Source of the DNA: Oceanimonas doudoroffii
Lineage (GTDB): Bacteria; Pseudomonadota; Gammaproteobacteria; Enterobacterales; Aeromonadaceae
Length of the DNA stretch: 64,000 bases
Assembly: GCF_002242685.1 (NCBI RefSeq)
Contig: NZ_NBIM01000001.1
Span: 682,001 to 746,000, forward strand
Direction of reading: 5' to 3'
A model generated the notes under the pieces. It made no database searches and had not been told where the DNA came from. It was given only the letters and a program-made list of their open reading frames with translations. Below are positions 52,604 through 61,478 of this stretch, in pieces. The position numbers and the translations under genes were made by a program. Within the stretch, counting starts at the first letter, position 1. Each line of letters opens with the position of its first letter.

Positions 52604-54130
52604 TCAGGCGGGTTGCAGCACCTTGGTGAACAAGGTTTGGTTATTGAGATCCTTGAGTGTCACGGTCATGACGCGGCTTTCTGGGTTTATATCCACCTGG
52701 CCAAAGAACTGCAGGCCGGCCAGGGGCGACTGGTTCTGAGTGGTGGGTGATTTCTCATATACCACCTGCAGGCCAAAGGTGTCGTCCGGCTTGCCGGGGC
52801 CAAAGCTGCCGGCATTCAGCGGGCCGGATACGAATTCCCAGAAGGGCGCAAAGTCGTTAAAGCTGGCCTTGGCCGGGTCGTAATAGTGGGCGGCGGTGTA
52901 GTGCACATCGGCGGTAAACCACACCACGTTGTTAATGCCGGCATCCTTAATGCCCTTGAGCAATCGGGCAATCTCCAGCTCCCTGCCTTTGGCAGGGCCG
53001 TGATCGCCATTGGCTACCGCTTCCCACTTATCGCCGTCGGCCACCTGCAGGCCCAGGGGCATGTCGCAGAACACCGCCTTCCAGGTGGCGTTGGAGGCCT
53101 TGAGCCGGGCCAGCAGCCAGTCTACCTGAGTGCTGCCGAGAATAGCGGTGTCTTCCCCTTCCCGGGTTTGCAGGTTGGCGCTGTTGGGGCCACGGTAAGA
53201 GCGCATGTCGAGCACAAAGCGGTCGAGCAGCGGGCCAAAGGGCAGGCTGCGATAGATCTGCTCGCTGCCTTCGGGGCCACTGCGACGGATGGGGGCGTAA
53301 TCGAAAAAGGCGCGGGTGGCACGGGCCTGCAACAGCGTGGTGCTTTTAACCTGGTAGCGGGCGTCGCCGCTCAGATCCTTTGAAGCGGAATAGTTGTTCA
53401 CCACTTCGTGATCGTCCCACTGCCATATTTGCGCCACTCGGCTGTTAAACAACCGCACGTTCTCGTCCATCAGGTTATAGCGGTAACGGCCACGGAATTC
53501 GTTGAGGGTTTCGGCCACCTTGCTCACCTCGGGGGTAACCAGGTTTTTCCAGATCTTGCCGTCTTCCACTTCAATTTGCTCGGGAATGGCGCCGTCGGCA
53601 TAGATGTTGTCGCCGCTGTGCACAAAGAAGTCGGGCTGCTGCTCGGCCATGGTGCGGTAAATTTTCATGCCGCCCATCTCGGGATTAATGCCATAGCCCT
53701 GGCCGGCGGTGTCGCCGGACCACAAAAAGCGCACCGGCCCGGCGGCCACGGGAGCGGTCATAAAGCTGCCCGTTACCCACTCCGAGAACTCGCCATTGCC
53801 GGCATCGCTGTAGCCCACCCGCACATGAATGCGGCGGCCGGCGGGCATGCCGGTGAGCTCCACTCGGCTGGTAAAGTCGCTGGGCGACAGCGCCCAGGGC
53901 CCGCGCACGCGGTTGGCCTGGTCAAAGCTTGGGGCGGTGCTCCACTCCACCCACATGCGCGCCGGCCGATCGCTGCGGCCCCACACAATGGCGCTGTTGG
54001 CAAGCACGTCGCCAATTTGAATGCCGCTTTGCTGGCTGGGCCGACCGCCGGCCGCCATGGCCGGGGTTTTGCTCAGCAGCAGGCCACCACCCAGTACCGC
54101 CATGCCCTGAAGAAAGTCGCGTCGTTTCAT
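52604..54130 (-). CDS. phoD: PhoD-like alkaline phosphatase, Tat-exported
   Basis: 508 residues. Twin-arginine signal MKRRDFLQGMAVLGGG ending near AMA; then an N-terminal PhoD domain and the metallophosphatase core (LWSGDTAGQG, HSGDNIYADG, WDDHEVVNNY, DMRSYRGPN). It should hydrolyse phosphodiesters and monoesters in the periplasm using Ca2+ and Fe3+. The ATG at 54130 is picked because it begins the Tat motif and follows GAGGGTGGA. Confidence 0.88.
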   Translation of the reverse strand: MKRRDFLQGMAVLGGGLLLSKTPAMAAGGRPSQQSGIQIGDVLANSAIVWGRSDRPARMWVEWSTAPSFDQANRVRGPWALSPSDFTSRVELTGMPAGRRIHVRVGYSDAGNGEFSEWVTGSFMTAPVAAGPVRFLWSGDTAGQGYGINPEMGGMKIYRTMAEQQPDFFVHSGDNIYADGAIPEQIEVEDGKIWKNLVTPEVSKVAETLNEFRGRYRYNLMDENVRLFNSRVAQIWQWDDHEVVNNYSASKDLSGDARYQVKSTTLLQARATRAFFDYAPIRRSGPEGSEQIYRSLPFGPLLDRFVLDMRSYRGPNSANLQTREGEDTAILGSTQVDWLLARLKASNATWKAVFCDMPLGLQVADGDKWEAVANGDHGPAKGRELEIARLLKGIKDAGINNVVWFTADVHYTAAHYYDPAKASFNDFAPFWEFVSGPLNAGSFGPGKPDDTFGLQVVYEKSPTTQNQSPLAGLQFFGQVDINPESRVMTVTLKDLNNQTLFTKVLQPA

Positions 54131-54225
54131 TCCACCCTCTGCATCCCATTGAAAAAGGTCCACTGTAGAAAGCAAAAGTGAAAGGCAGGTAAAGTTTGAA
54201 TGACGAATTGAAGAAAGCGAGTGGC

Positions 54226-54289
54226 TGAGCCGAATAAAACGTACTAATCGGCTCAGATAGCGAGCCGAATACGCAGGTTATTCGGCTCA
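54226..54289. repeat. TGAGCCGAWTA palindrome array, 3' side of fic
   Basis: Four copies: TGAGCCGAATAA (54226-54237), inverted TAATCGGCTCA (54245-54255), GAGCCGAATA (54262-54271) and inverted TTATTCGGCTCA (54278-54289). They form two head-to-head pairs. Confidence 0.85.
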
Positions 54290-54322
54290 GGGACTTCTGA
54301 TATGTTTAACCTTGCCTTAATA

Positions 54323-55429
54323 TTACAGGTTCAGGCCATAACGACTGCTACGCCCGCCGCCCGGCAGGCTGTACAAACACCCTTTCTCTACCAGATCGGC
54401 CAGATCCCGGGTCGCCGTTGCCTTGCTCACCTTGGCCAGCGACTGATATTTACGCGCGTTTATGCCGTCTTCAAACTCTTCGCCCACGGTGTCGAGCAGC
54501 CGGTTAAGCACCTTGACCTGCCGTTCATTAAGCAGCGTGGTGGCATGCCGCTGCCAGAAGCGCGCTTTTTCCAGCACCCGATCAACACGCCCCAACGCTT
54601 GTTGTAGTGCCGCTTTCAGCGTATCCAGAAACCAGGCCAGCCAGGGTGTAATGTCGAGACTGCCCTTCTGGGTGTGCTCAAGGTGATCATAATAACCGTT
54701 ACGTCGCGACATAATGGCGGCACTCAGGGAATAAAAACGTACGGAGCGGGCCTCGGCCTGCGCCAACGCCCTGTCGGTAACGGCCCGTGTCACCCGCCCG
54801 TTACCGTCATCAAAGGGGTGCAGCGTGATCAACCATAAGTGAGCAATACCCGCCCGAAGAAGCGGATCCAGACCTGCCGGCGGATGATTGAACCAGTGAA
54901 TAAAGGCGTCCAGCTGCTGCTCCAGCCCCTGTCGGGGGGGCGCCTCAAAATGTACTTTGGGATTGTCCATTCGTCCGGAAACTACCTGCATCGGGTGCTC
55001 ACCCCGCAATTCGCCAATCAGAATACGGGAGAGAATCCCTTCTGCAGGAAACAGCTGTGCTTGCCAGCGGCAAAGTTGTTCACGGGACAATGGCTGCTCA
55101 GGTTGATGGATGGCTTCCAGCAACAGGGCAACCAGAGATTCAGACTCCGGGGTTGTTCTGCCGGCCATGCCTGCCTGATTTAAACCGAGCTGGCGAGCCA
55201 CTGAAGATCGTACCGACCCCACGTCCAGGTGCTCTCCTTCAATTTCGCTGGTACGAATGGCATTCTGGATTAGCGCATCCATCTCCACTTCAAGATCGGT
55301 CTGTGCCGGTGCCGTCTCGGTTCTTCCCAGCAGGCGCCCCTGCATCAGACGTAGGTCATCAAGGGTCTCTCTGAGAACAGTTTCATCCCAGCGAAAATGA
55401 GGCCATTGCTCGCGTTGCCAGATGTACAT
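54323..55429 (-). CDS. Fic family AMPylase/phosphotransferase with own inhibitory helix
   Basis: 368 residues. The Fic core HPFDDGNGR at 204-212 is complete. The auto-inhibitory motif (S/T)xxxE(G/N) is T60-SEI-E64-G65, so it is a class II Fic held inactive until displaced. An N-terminal DUF4172-like part and a C-terminal winged helix (KVSKATATRDLADLVEKG) flank the core; the winged helix may bind the flanking repeats. Such enzymes transfer AMP to target hydroxyls. It stands alone. Confidence 0.92.
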   Translation of the reverse strand: MYIWQREQWPHFRWDETVLRETLDDLRLMQGRLLGRTETAPAQTDLEVEMDALIQNAIRTSEIEGEHLDVGSVRSSVARQLGLNQAGMAGRTTPESESLVALLLEAIHQPEQPLSREQLCRWQAQLFPAEGILSRILIGELRGEHPMQVVSGRMDNPKVHFEAPPRQGLEQQLDAFIHWFNHPPAGLDPLLRAGIAHLWLITLHPFDDGNGRVTRAVTDRALAQAEARSVRFYSLSAAIMSRRNGYYDHLEHTQKGSLDITPWLAWFLDTLKAALQQALGRVDRVLEKARFWQRHATTLLNERQVKVLNRLLDTVGEEFEDGINARKYQSLAKVSKATATRDLADLVEKGCLYSLPGGGRSSRYGLNL

Positions 55430-55491
55430 GAGCCGAATAACCTACCTAATCGAATCAAAATATGAGCCGATTATGGCAAATAATCGGCTCA
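55429..55491. repeat. TGAGCCGAWTA palindrome array, 5' side of fic
   Basis: TGAGCCGAATAA (55429-55440, touching the fic start codon), a degenerate TAATCGAATCA (55447-55457), TGAGCCGATTA (55463-55473) and inverted TAATCGGCTCA (55481-55491). Same motif and layout as on the 3' side. Position fits operators for autoregulation. Confidence 0.85.
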
Positions 55492-55539
55492 AGGGCCATG
55501 GCCCCCCGCCTTCGCGGGGGTGATGATGATCACCTCTCC

Positions 55540-56493
55540 TTACTGCACCTTGCCCTTGAGCAGGGCCTCTATGCTGCCCACGGCGCCGAGCACGCTGCTG
55601 GCCTCATAGGGCAGGAAGATGCGATCGCCGTCTTTGCCGATCTCGGGCAGGGTTTTCAGGTATTCCAGGCCGAGCAGGTAGCCCACCACCATTTGCGGAT
55701 CGAGCCGGTCGCCGCCGGCGGCGAGCACCTGGTCAATGGCCTGGCGCTGGCCGTCGGCCATGAGAATGGCGGCTTCCTTTTCGCCTTCCGCCACCAGAAT
55801 GTTGGAACGCTTTTCCCCTTCCGCCCGGGCGATGGCGGCTTCCCGCTCACCGTTGGCCTGCAGCACCAGGGCACGGCGCTCCCGCTCGGCGGCCATTTGC
55901 TTGCGCATGGCGTCTTCCACTTCGGCGGGGATCATGATGTCCTGGATCTCGACCCGGGTCACCTTTACCCCCCACTTGTTGCCGGCTTCATCCATCACGA
56001 TCTGCAGCTTGTCGTTGATCTCCTGACGGGATTCAAACAGCTTGTCGAGCTCCATCTTGCCCACCTCGGAGCGCAGCGAGGTCTTGGCCAGAATTTCAAT
56101 GGCCTGGATCAGGTTCTCGGTCTGATACACGGCCCGCTCCGGGTCAATCACCTGAAAATACAGCGCGCCGTTCACGGTCACACTCACGTTGTCGGCGGTG
56201 ATCACCGACTGGCCGGGAAAGTCGAGCACGGTTTCACGGCGATCGATGCGGGTTTCTTCCATCACTACCGCCACATTCTCGCCGTCAATGGGCTGGTAGC
56301 GGCGCACCTTGATCGAGCGGGGCTTGTCGACAAAGGGAATAATCCAGTTGATGCCCGGGCTCAGGGTTTTCTGGTAGCTGCCCAGACGCTCAATCACCAC
56401 CGCTTCCGACTGCTGCACTATCATCAGGCCCTTTATCACCAGTGCCAGTACCAGCACGGTAAACACCAGGGCAATTATCAACATCACATCCAT
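55540..56493 (-). CDS. qmcA: SPFH/stomatin-family membrane protease-associated protein QmcA
   Basis: 317 residues. One N-terminal transmembrane helix, the SPFH domain (SEAVVIERLGSYQKTLSPGINWIIPFVD in separate motifs) and a long Ala/Glu coiled coil from about 195. QmcA associates with FtsH-HflKC complexes in E. coli. The ATG at 56493 has AGGGGAG upstream. nfeD lies 42 bases upstream in the same operon. Confidence 0.92.
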   Translation of the reverse strand: MDVMLIIALVFTVLVLALVIKGLMIVQQSEAVVIERLGSYQKTLSPGINWIIPFVDKPRSIKVRRYQPIDGENVAVVMEETRIDRRETVLDFPGQSVITADNVSVTVNGALYFQVIDPERAVYQTENLIQAIEILAKTSLRSEVGKMELDKLFESRQEINDKLQIVMDEAGNKWGVKVTRVEIQDIMIPAEVEDAMRKQMAAERERRALVLQANGEREAAIARAEGEKRSNILVAEGEKEAAILMADGQRQAIDQVLAAGGDRLDPQMVVGYLLGLEYLKTLPEIGKDGDRIFLPYEASSVLGAVGSIEALLKGKVQ

Positions 56494-56535
56494 GAGCACA
56501 CTCCCCTTATGGTTTTTGAAACTTGTTGGTTGGCG

Positions 56536-56967
56536 TTATTCCGGCCGTTTGACGATGGCGGTAATGCCGTCGAAACGGACAATCTCGACCTGCTCGCCTT
56601 CTTTCAGCTCGGCACCGTTCTGGCTGCGCACCATAAACAGATCCCCTTCCAGCTTCAGGCGCAGCTCACCGGTATGATGGCGCACCAGGGTGCCGGTTTG
56701 ATGACGGCTTTCCCCGGCCAGGCCACTTTGCCGGCGTGACGGGGCAAATTCACGAAAGACTTTTTTCAGCAGCGGGGCCAGCACGGCGGTGGCCAGGGCA
56801 AAGGCAAACCACTGGCCGGTGGCGCCCACCTCTAACAGGGCCGCCACCATGGCGGCAAGGGCAGCCAGCCCCATGGCAAAGGCGAAGAAACCGGTGCCAA
56901 GCAGCTCGGCAAGTAACAGAATTAGGGCGGCAATCAGCCAAAGATGCCAGGCAAGCACGTGTTTCAC
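56536..56967 (-). CDS. NfeD family protein (YbbJ-like)
   Basis: 143 residues. Three hydrophobic segments in the first 70 residues and a C-terminal OB-fold (GTLVRHHTGELRLKLEG). NfeD proteins partner stomatin-family proteins in membrane quality control; the gene pair with qmcA is the standard arrangement. Confidence 0.9.
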   Translation of the reverse strand: MKHVLAWHLWLIAALILLLAELLGTGFFAFAMGLAALAAMVAALLEVGATGQWFAFALATAVLAPLLKKVFREFAPSRRQSGLAGESRHQTGTLVRHHTGELRLKLEGDLFMVRSQNGAELKEGEQVEIVRFDGITAIVKRPE

Positions 56968-57048
56968 CTCAGATACAAATGGAACAGAGCTTACTATAGA
57001 AGAGCGGGAGTGAAGCTGGAAGCGTAGGCTCGGGGATTAGGAACTTGG

Positions 57049-57090
57049 GATTGGTGATTGGTGATTGGTGATTGGTGATTGGTGATTGGC
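57049..57090. repeat. six tandem copies of a 7-bp repeat
   Basis: GATTGGT is repeated six times without interruption (the last copy ends GATTGGC). It lies about 80 bases upstream of the nfeD-qmcA operon. Heptamer arrays can change copy number by slippage. Confidence 0.95.
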
Positions 57091-57091
57091 A

Positions 57092-57232
57092 GTAGGTTGT
57101 CAATGAGCGCAGCGAATTGCAACAATCCGCCGGCGGCTTCATGTTGTGGTTCGCTTCGCTCATCACAACCTACGGTCAAACCGCCGTTATGCCCGTTTGG
57201 CGGTATGCGTTACGCTGGGCATGGGAACGAGG
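57092..57232. repeat. inverted-repeat element related to 40.6 kb
   Basis: Arms 57092-57124 (GTAGGTTGT...ATGAGCGCAGCGAA...GCAACA) and 57142-57173 (TGTTGTGGTTCGCTTCGCTC...ACAACCTAC) pair over about 30 bases. It is followed by a segment near 57203-57230 that resembles the inverted form of the TTCCCACGC hairpin at 40.81 kb. Confidence 0.75.
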
Positions 57233-57245
57233 AATACCTTACCCC

Positions 57246-58061
57246 TCACTTCACCGGCTTTGCCAGTTTAAACAGCTCAAAGAAGTTGGCGGTGGTTTGC
57301 CGGGCTACGTCTTCATAGGGCACGCCCTTGAGCTCGGCCACAAATTCGGCCACGGTGCGGGTGTAGGCGGGCTCGTTTTCTTCGCCACGAAACGGCACCG
57401 GGGCCAGCCAGGGAGAGTCGGTTTCCACCAGCAGACGCTCCAGCGGCAGGGCCTTGACCACTTCCCGCAGGGCGTCGGCGCTGCGAAAGGTCACAATGCC
57501 GGAGATGGAAATGTAAAAGCCCAGCTCCATGGCGGCCTCGGCCATCTCCAGGGATTCGGTAAAGCAGTGCAGCACACCGCCCACCTTGTCGGCGCAACCC
57601 TTGCGCAAAATCTCCAGGGTGTCTTCCTGGGCACTACGGGTGTGAATGATCAACGGCTTGTTCAGCTCTACCGCCACCTGCACATGTTGCTCAAAGGAGC
57701 GCTTTTGCAGCTCGGCGCTTTCCGGGGCGTAGAAGTAGTCCAGCCCGGTTTCACCAATGGCCACCACGGACGGGTGCGATGCCAGCTCCCGCAGCAACGC
57801 CGGATCGTTTTGCTCGTCGCCCTGGTGCAGCGGATGCACGCCGCAAGACGCAAACACCTGAGGGTAAGGCGCAACGGCCTTCAGCATGTCGGGAAAGGAC
57901 GACAGCCCCACGCCAATGCACAGCATGTGGTTCACGCCGCGGTTGGCGGCCTTGGCAATGGCCTCGTCCATGGATTTGTGTTTCTTGCCGTAATCAAGTT
58001 TGTCGAGGTGGCAATGGGAATCAACCAGCAAAATCGGCTCCAGTAAAACGTGTTCAGTCAT
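57246..58061 (-). CDS. ycfH: TatD family metal-dependent hydrolase YcfH
   Basis: 271 residues. TIM-barrel hydrolase: VDSHCHLDKL metal pair, GETGLDYFYA, HTRSAQED and ETDSPWLAP. Related enzymes are 3'-5' DNA exonucleases or D-aminoacyl hydrolases. Its ATG follows the holB stop by one base, the E. coli order. Confidence 0.93.
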   Translation of the reverse strand: MTEHVLLEPILLVDSHCHLDKLDYGKKHKSMDEAIAKAANRGVNHMLCIGVGLSSFPDMLKAVAPYPQVFASCGVHPLHQGDEQNDPALLRELASHPSVVAIGETGLDYFYAPESAELQKRSFEQHVQVAVELNKPLIIHTRSAQEDTLEILRKGCADKVGGVLHCFTESLEMAEAAMELGFYISISGIVTFRSADALREVVKALPLERLLVETDSPWLAPVPFRGEENEPAYTRTVAEFVAELKGVPYEDVARQTTANFFELFKLAKPVK

Positions 58062-58062
58062 G

Positions 58063-59022
58063 TCAGGAATGGGTTAAGGCCTGCTGCAGGCGACGCAGCC
58101 ACTGGCCCAGTTGCAGCCCGGCATTCATCGGCCTGCCCTGCCCCGGCTGCAACCGCCGGCGCAGCTCCAGCAATTCACTGCCGAGCTCATGCAGTGCAAT
58201 CGGCCCCAGCCGCGCCAAGCGTACACTTTGCTCGCGGCAATCATCCAGCTTGAGCGGCGCGTTTACCGCCAGGGCGGTTTGCAGGGCATCCTGCAGCAAC
58301 AACTGCACCCACACCAGGTGCACCGGCTGCTCCAGCAGGCGGGCCTGCACTTGAGGCAAGCCGGCAGGCGCTTCGCCCAAGCTTACCAGCTCACCCAGCA
58401 GGGTCAGGCGCTTGTCGTCGGCACCGGCCTGCAGGTATTCCAGGGTTTGCAGCGGCGAGCCCTGGTTCACGCTCAGCGCCGCCGGGGTGGCGGTTACTCC
58501 CTGCTCATTAAGCCAGGAAAGGGCGGAGTGCGTGTCGGGCAGCGGCACCAGCCACTGTTGGCAGCGGCTGGTCAGCGTCGGCAGCAACCGCTCGGGCTGC
58601 GACGACACCAGAATCAGCGTGGCCTGCCCCGCCGGCTCTTCCAGGGTTTTCAGCAGGGCATTGGCGGCGGCCTCGGTCATCAGCTCGGCCCGCTCGATAA
58701 TGGCGACCTTGCCATGGCCCAGGCGGGCGCTTTCGCTCATGATGCGGCCGAGTTCGCGAATGGCGTCAATGCCAATGCTGCGCCCTTCCCGACCCACTAC
58801 ATGCAGATCGGAATGGCTGCCGGCGGCGGTCAGCTCACAGGCGTGGCACATGCCGCAAGGGGCATTATTTGTATGTTGGCATAACAAGGCGGTAGCCAGT
58901 TTGCCGGCCAGCTCGCGCTTGCCCAGCCCGGCCATGCCCTTGATGAGCAGCGCATGGCCAAGCCGGCGTTCGCGCACGCCCTGCAGCAGCGGCTGCCACA
59001 CCGGGATCAGCCAGTGGTGCAC
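58063..59022 (-). CDS. holB: DNA polymerase III delta prime subunit
   Basis: 319 residues. Clamp loader AAA+ protein with the degenerate P-loop [11 protein letters not shown] and a four-Cys zinc site ([15 protein letters not shown]). It starts with GTG inside the last 16 bases of tmk. Confidence 0.93.
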   Translation of the reverse strand: MHHWLIPVWQPLLQGVRERRLGHALLIKGMAGLGKRELAGKLATALLCQHTNNAPCGMCHACELTAAGSHSDLHVVGREGRSIGIDAIRELGRIMSESARLGHGKVAIIERAELMTEAAANALLKTLEEPAGQATLILVSSQPERLLPTLTSRCQQWLVPLPDTHSALSWLNEQGVTATPAALSVNQGSPLQTLEYLQAGADDKRLTLLGELVSLGEAPAGLPQVQARLLEQPVHLVWVQLLLQDALQTALAVNAPLKLDDCREQSVRLARLGPIALHELGSELLELRRRLQPGQGRPMNAGLQLGQWLRRLQQALTHS

Positions 59023-59630
59023 AGTCGCTGCTCCAGGCAGGCCAGCACGCGGTCTTTCACTTCCTGCTCATTGCCGGAAGCGTCAATCAACGCGCAGTTG
59101 GAATCGGCCTTGGCCAGTTCGAGGTAACGGGCGCGGGTGCGCTCGAAAAAGTCGAGGTTTTCCAACTCAATACGGTCCAGCTCGCCCCGGCTGCGGGCCC
59201 GGGTCAGCCCCTGGGCGGGGTCGATGTCGAGATACAGGGTAAGATCCGGTTTAAACTCCCCCAGCACCGCCTGCTTGATCTGGGTAATCAGGCCGGCATC
59301 AATGCCCCGGCCGCCCCCCTGATAAGCCTGAGAAGACAAATCGTGCCGGTCTCCCACCACCCAGATGCCGTCCGCCAGCGCCGGCTGAATGCGGTTTTTC
59401 ACCAGCTGCACCCGGGCGGCATACATCAGCAGCAATTCGGCTTCCATGGTCAGCGGCTCGTCATGCACTTCCTTCACCAGGGCGCGCATTTTTTCCGCCA
59501 GCGGCGTGCCGCCCGGCTCACGGGTGGTCATCACGGTATGGCCGCGCGCCTCGAGCCAGCTCACCACGTGGCGCTGCACCGTGCTTTTGCCGGCGCCTTC
59601 CAGGCCTTCAATCACAATAAAACGGCTCAT
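59007..59630 (-). CDS. tmk: thymidylate kinase
   Basis: 207 residues. P-loop GLEGAGKST, the DR-x-TREPGGT region and LID lid motif (YQGGGRGID) show dTMP kinase. Eight bases after mltG. Confidence 0.96.
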   Translation of the reverse strand: MSRFIVIEGLEGAGKSTVQRHVVSWLEARGHTVMTTREPGGTPLAEKMRALVKEVHDEPLTMEAELLLMYAARVQLVKNRIQPALADGIWVVGDRHDLSSQAYQGGGRGIDAGLITQIKQAVLGEFKPDLTLYLDIDPAQGLTRARSRGELDRIELENLDFFERTRARYLELAKADSNCALIDASGNEQEVKDRVLACLEQRLCTTG

Positions 59631-59638
59631 GGCTTACC

Positions 59639-60646
59639 TTACCTGTTCAATATGTAGCGACGCACCGCGTTGTTGTGCTCGCGCAGCGTTTTGGAAAAGT
59701 AATGGCGGCCGTCTTCGCCCATGGCCACAAAATAGTAATATTTGCTCTCGGCCGGGTTCAGCGCCGCACGAATCGCCTCCTTGCTGGGCATGGCAATGGG
59801 CGTGGGCGGCAGGCCGCTGATCACATAGGTGTTGTAGGGCGTGTGGGTCTGCAGATCGCGTTTGCGAATATTGCCGTCATAGTCCTCCCCCATGCCGTAA
59901 ATCACCGTGGGATCGGTCTGCAGCCGCATGCCCCGGCGCAACCGGTTGACAAACACAGAGGCGATCATGGGCCGCTCGTCGGCCACACCGGTTTCCTTTT
60001 CAATGATGGAGGCCAGGATCAGCGCCTCATAGGGCGTGTCGATGGGCAGATTGGGCTCGCGGTTTTCCCAGGCCTCGGTCAGAAAGTCCTGCATATGGCC
60101 ATAGGCGCGCTCAAGCACGTCCAGGTCGCTGTCGCCGGGGGTGTAGTTGTAGGTTTCGGGCAGGAACAGGCCTTCGAGCTTGTCGCGCTTGGCGCCCAGC
60201 CGTTCGGCCAGCTCCGCCTCGCTCACGCCCTCAAGGGTCTGCTCCAGATATTCCGCCCCGGCGAGACGGGCCTGCCAGTCGGACAGACGCAGGCCTTCCA
60301 CCAGGGTCACGTTCAGGCGATAAACGTCGCCGTTGACGAATTTGGTCAGCGCCTCACGCAGGCTGGTGTCTTCATCCAGCTTGTAGGTACCCTGGCGCAC
60401 CGCCGCCAGCTCCGGGTGCAGCTTCAGCCACAGCCGGCGGTGCAGCAGGGGCAGCTCCGGGCTGAGCCGGCCGGTCAGTTGCAGCGCGGTTTCGCCGCGG
60501 TGCACCACAAACAGCGGGTGCTCCCCCGGCGTGATGGTCAGGCTTTCCAGCCGTTGCCACTGGTGGTAGCCATATCCGGCCAGCCCAACACCCGCCAGGG
60601 TGGCCGCCAGCACGGCGGCCTTCAGCCCTTTAATCAATTTGCTCAT
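59639..60646 (-). CDS. mltG: endolytic murein transglycosylase MltG
   Basis: 335 residues. An N-terminal membrane anchor (about 8-28), a LysM-like part and the YceG domain with the catalytic Glu in ILASIIEKETGV and the RLRRGMRLQTDPTVIYG segment. It cuts nascent peptidoglycan strands at the inner membrane. Overlaps pabC by 17 bases. Confidence 0.95.
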   Translation of the reverse strand: MSKLIKGLKAAVLAATLAGVGLAGYGYHQWQRLESLTITPGEHPLFVVHRGETALQLTGRLSPELPLLHRRLWLKLHPELAAVRQGTYKLDEDTSLREALTKFVNGDVYRLNVTLVEGLRLSDWQARLAGAEYLEQTLEGVSEAELAERLGAKRDKLEGLFLPETYNYTPGDSDLDVLERAYGHMQDFLTEAWENREPNLPIDTPYEALILASIIEKETGVADERPMIASVFVNRLRRGMRLQTDPTVIYGMGEDYDGNIRKRDLQTHTPYNTYVISGLPPTPIAMPSKEAIRAALNPAESKYYYFVAMGEDGRHYFSKTLREHNNAVRRYILNR

Positions 60647-61421
60647 ATCGTTGTTGCAGTGCTCTCGTCATGGAAAAGTCGCCGCCAAGGTCGTGCCCGG
60701 CCACCGAGCGTGCCGGCACCAGGCCCATCAGGGCATTGGTCAGCCACACTTCGTCGGCCTGTTGCAGCGCCGCAAGGGGCGCACTTGTCTGCTGTACCCG
60801 TTCGCCCAGCTCGGTCATCACCCAGCGGCGCAGGGTGCCGTGCACACCGCCAATGGCCAGCTCTGGGGTATAAATATCGTCGCCTCGGCGCCAGAACAGG
60901 TTGGCGGTCACCGCCTCCATCACCCTGCCCGCCTCGTTCAGTACCACCCCCTCGGCCAGCCCTTGGGCGTCAAGCTCGGCCTTGAGCAGCACCTGCTCCA
61001 GCCGGTTGATGGTTTTCAGCCCCGCCAGCAGTGGTGAGCTGCCCAGGCGTCCCTCACACAGGCCGAGGGCAATGCCCTGCTCGCGCCAGGTGACATAGTG
61101 GGCGGGAAAGGGCGACACATTCAGAGCCACCGTGGTGGCGCCGCAGCCGGCAATACCGTAACCCCGGCCGCCGGGTCCGCGCAACAGGGTCAGGCGCACC
61201 ACGCGATCGCCCTCGTCCGGCAGCGCCGCCAGCTCGGCGTCAATGGCGGCCCAGTCGGGCTCGGCCATGTGCAGTCGGCGGCAGGCCTCCACCAGCCGCG
61301 CCTTGTGCAGCGACCACAAGCGCACGCGGCCCCGCCGCGCATGCATGGTGGTGAAGTGGCCGTCGCCGAGCTGCCAGCCCCGGGCCAGCGCCGGCTCCTG
61401 TGAATGATGAATGTAGTGCAT
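60630..61421 (-). CDS. pabC: aminodeoxychorismate lyase
   Basis: 263 residues, fold type IV PLP enzyme. GDGHFTTMHARRG start and the lysine in LKTINRLEQVLLKAEL fit PabC, which releases p-aminobenzoate for folate. The ATG at 61421 matches family length. Between the fabF terminator and mltG, the common gammaproteobacterial order. Confidence 0.93.
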   Translation of the reverse strand: MHYIHHSQEPALARGWQLGDGHFTTMHARRGRVRLWSLHKARLVEACRRLHMAEPDWAAIDAELAALPDEGDRVVRLTLLRGPGGRGYGIAGCGATTVALNVSPFPAHYVTWREQGIALGLCEGRLGSSPLLAGLKTINRLEQVLLKAELDAQGLAEGVVLNEAGRVMEAVTANLFWRRGDDIYTPELAIGGVHGTLRRWVMTELGERVQQTSAPLAALQQADEVWLTNALMGLVPARSVAGHDLGGDFSMTRALQQRYEQID

Positions 61422-61431
61422 GGTTATTTCA

Positions 61432-61462
61432 TAAAAAAAGCCCGGCACATGGCCGGGCTTTG
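61432..61462 (-). terminator. terminator after fabF
   Basis: On the minus strand AAAGCCCGGC-CATGT-GCCGGGCTTT is followed by TTTTTTT. It lies between fabF and pabC and should limit readthrough. Confidence 0.85.
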
Positions 61463-61478
61463 TCTGACCAAAAGGCCA

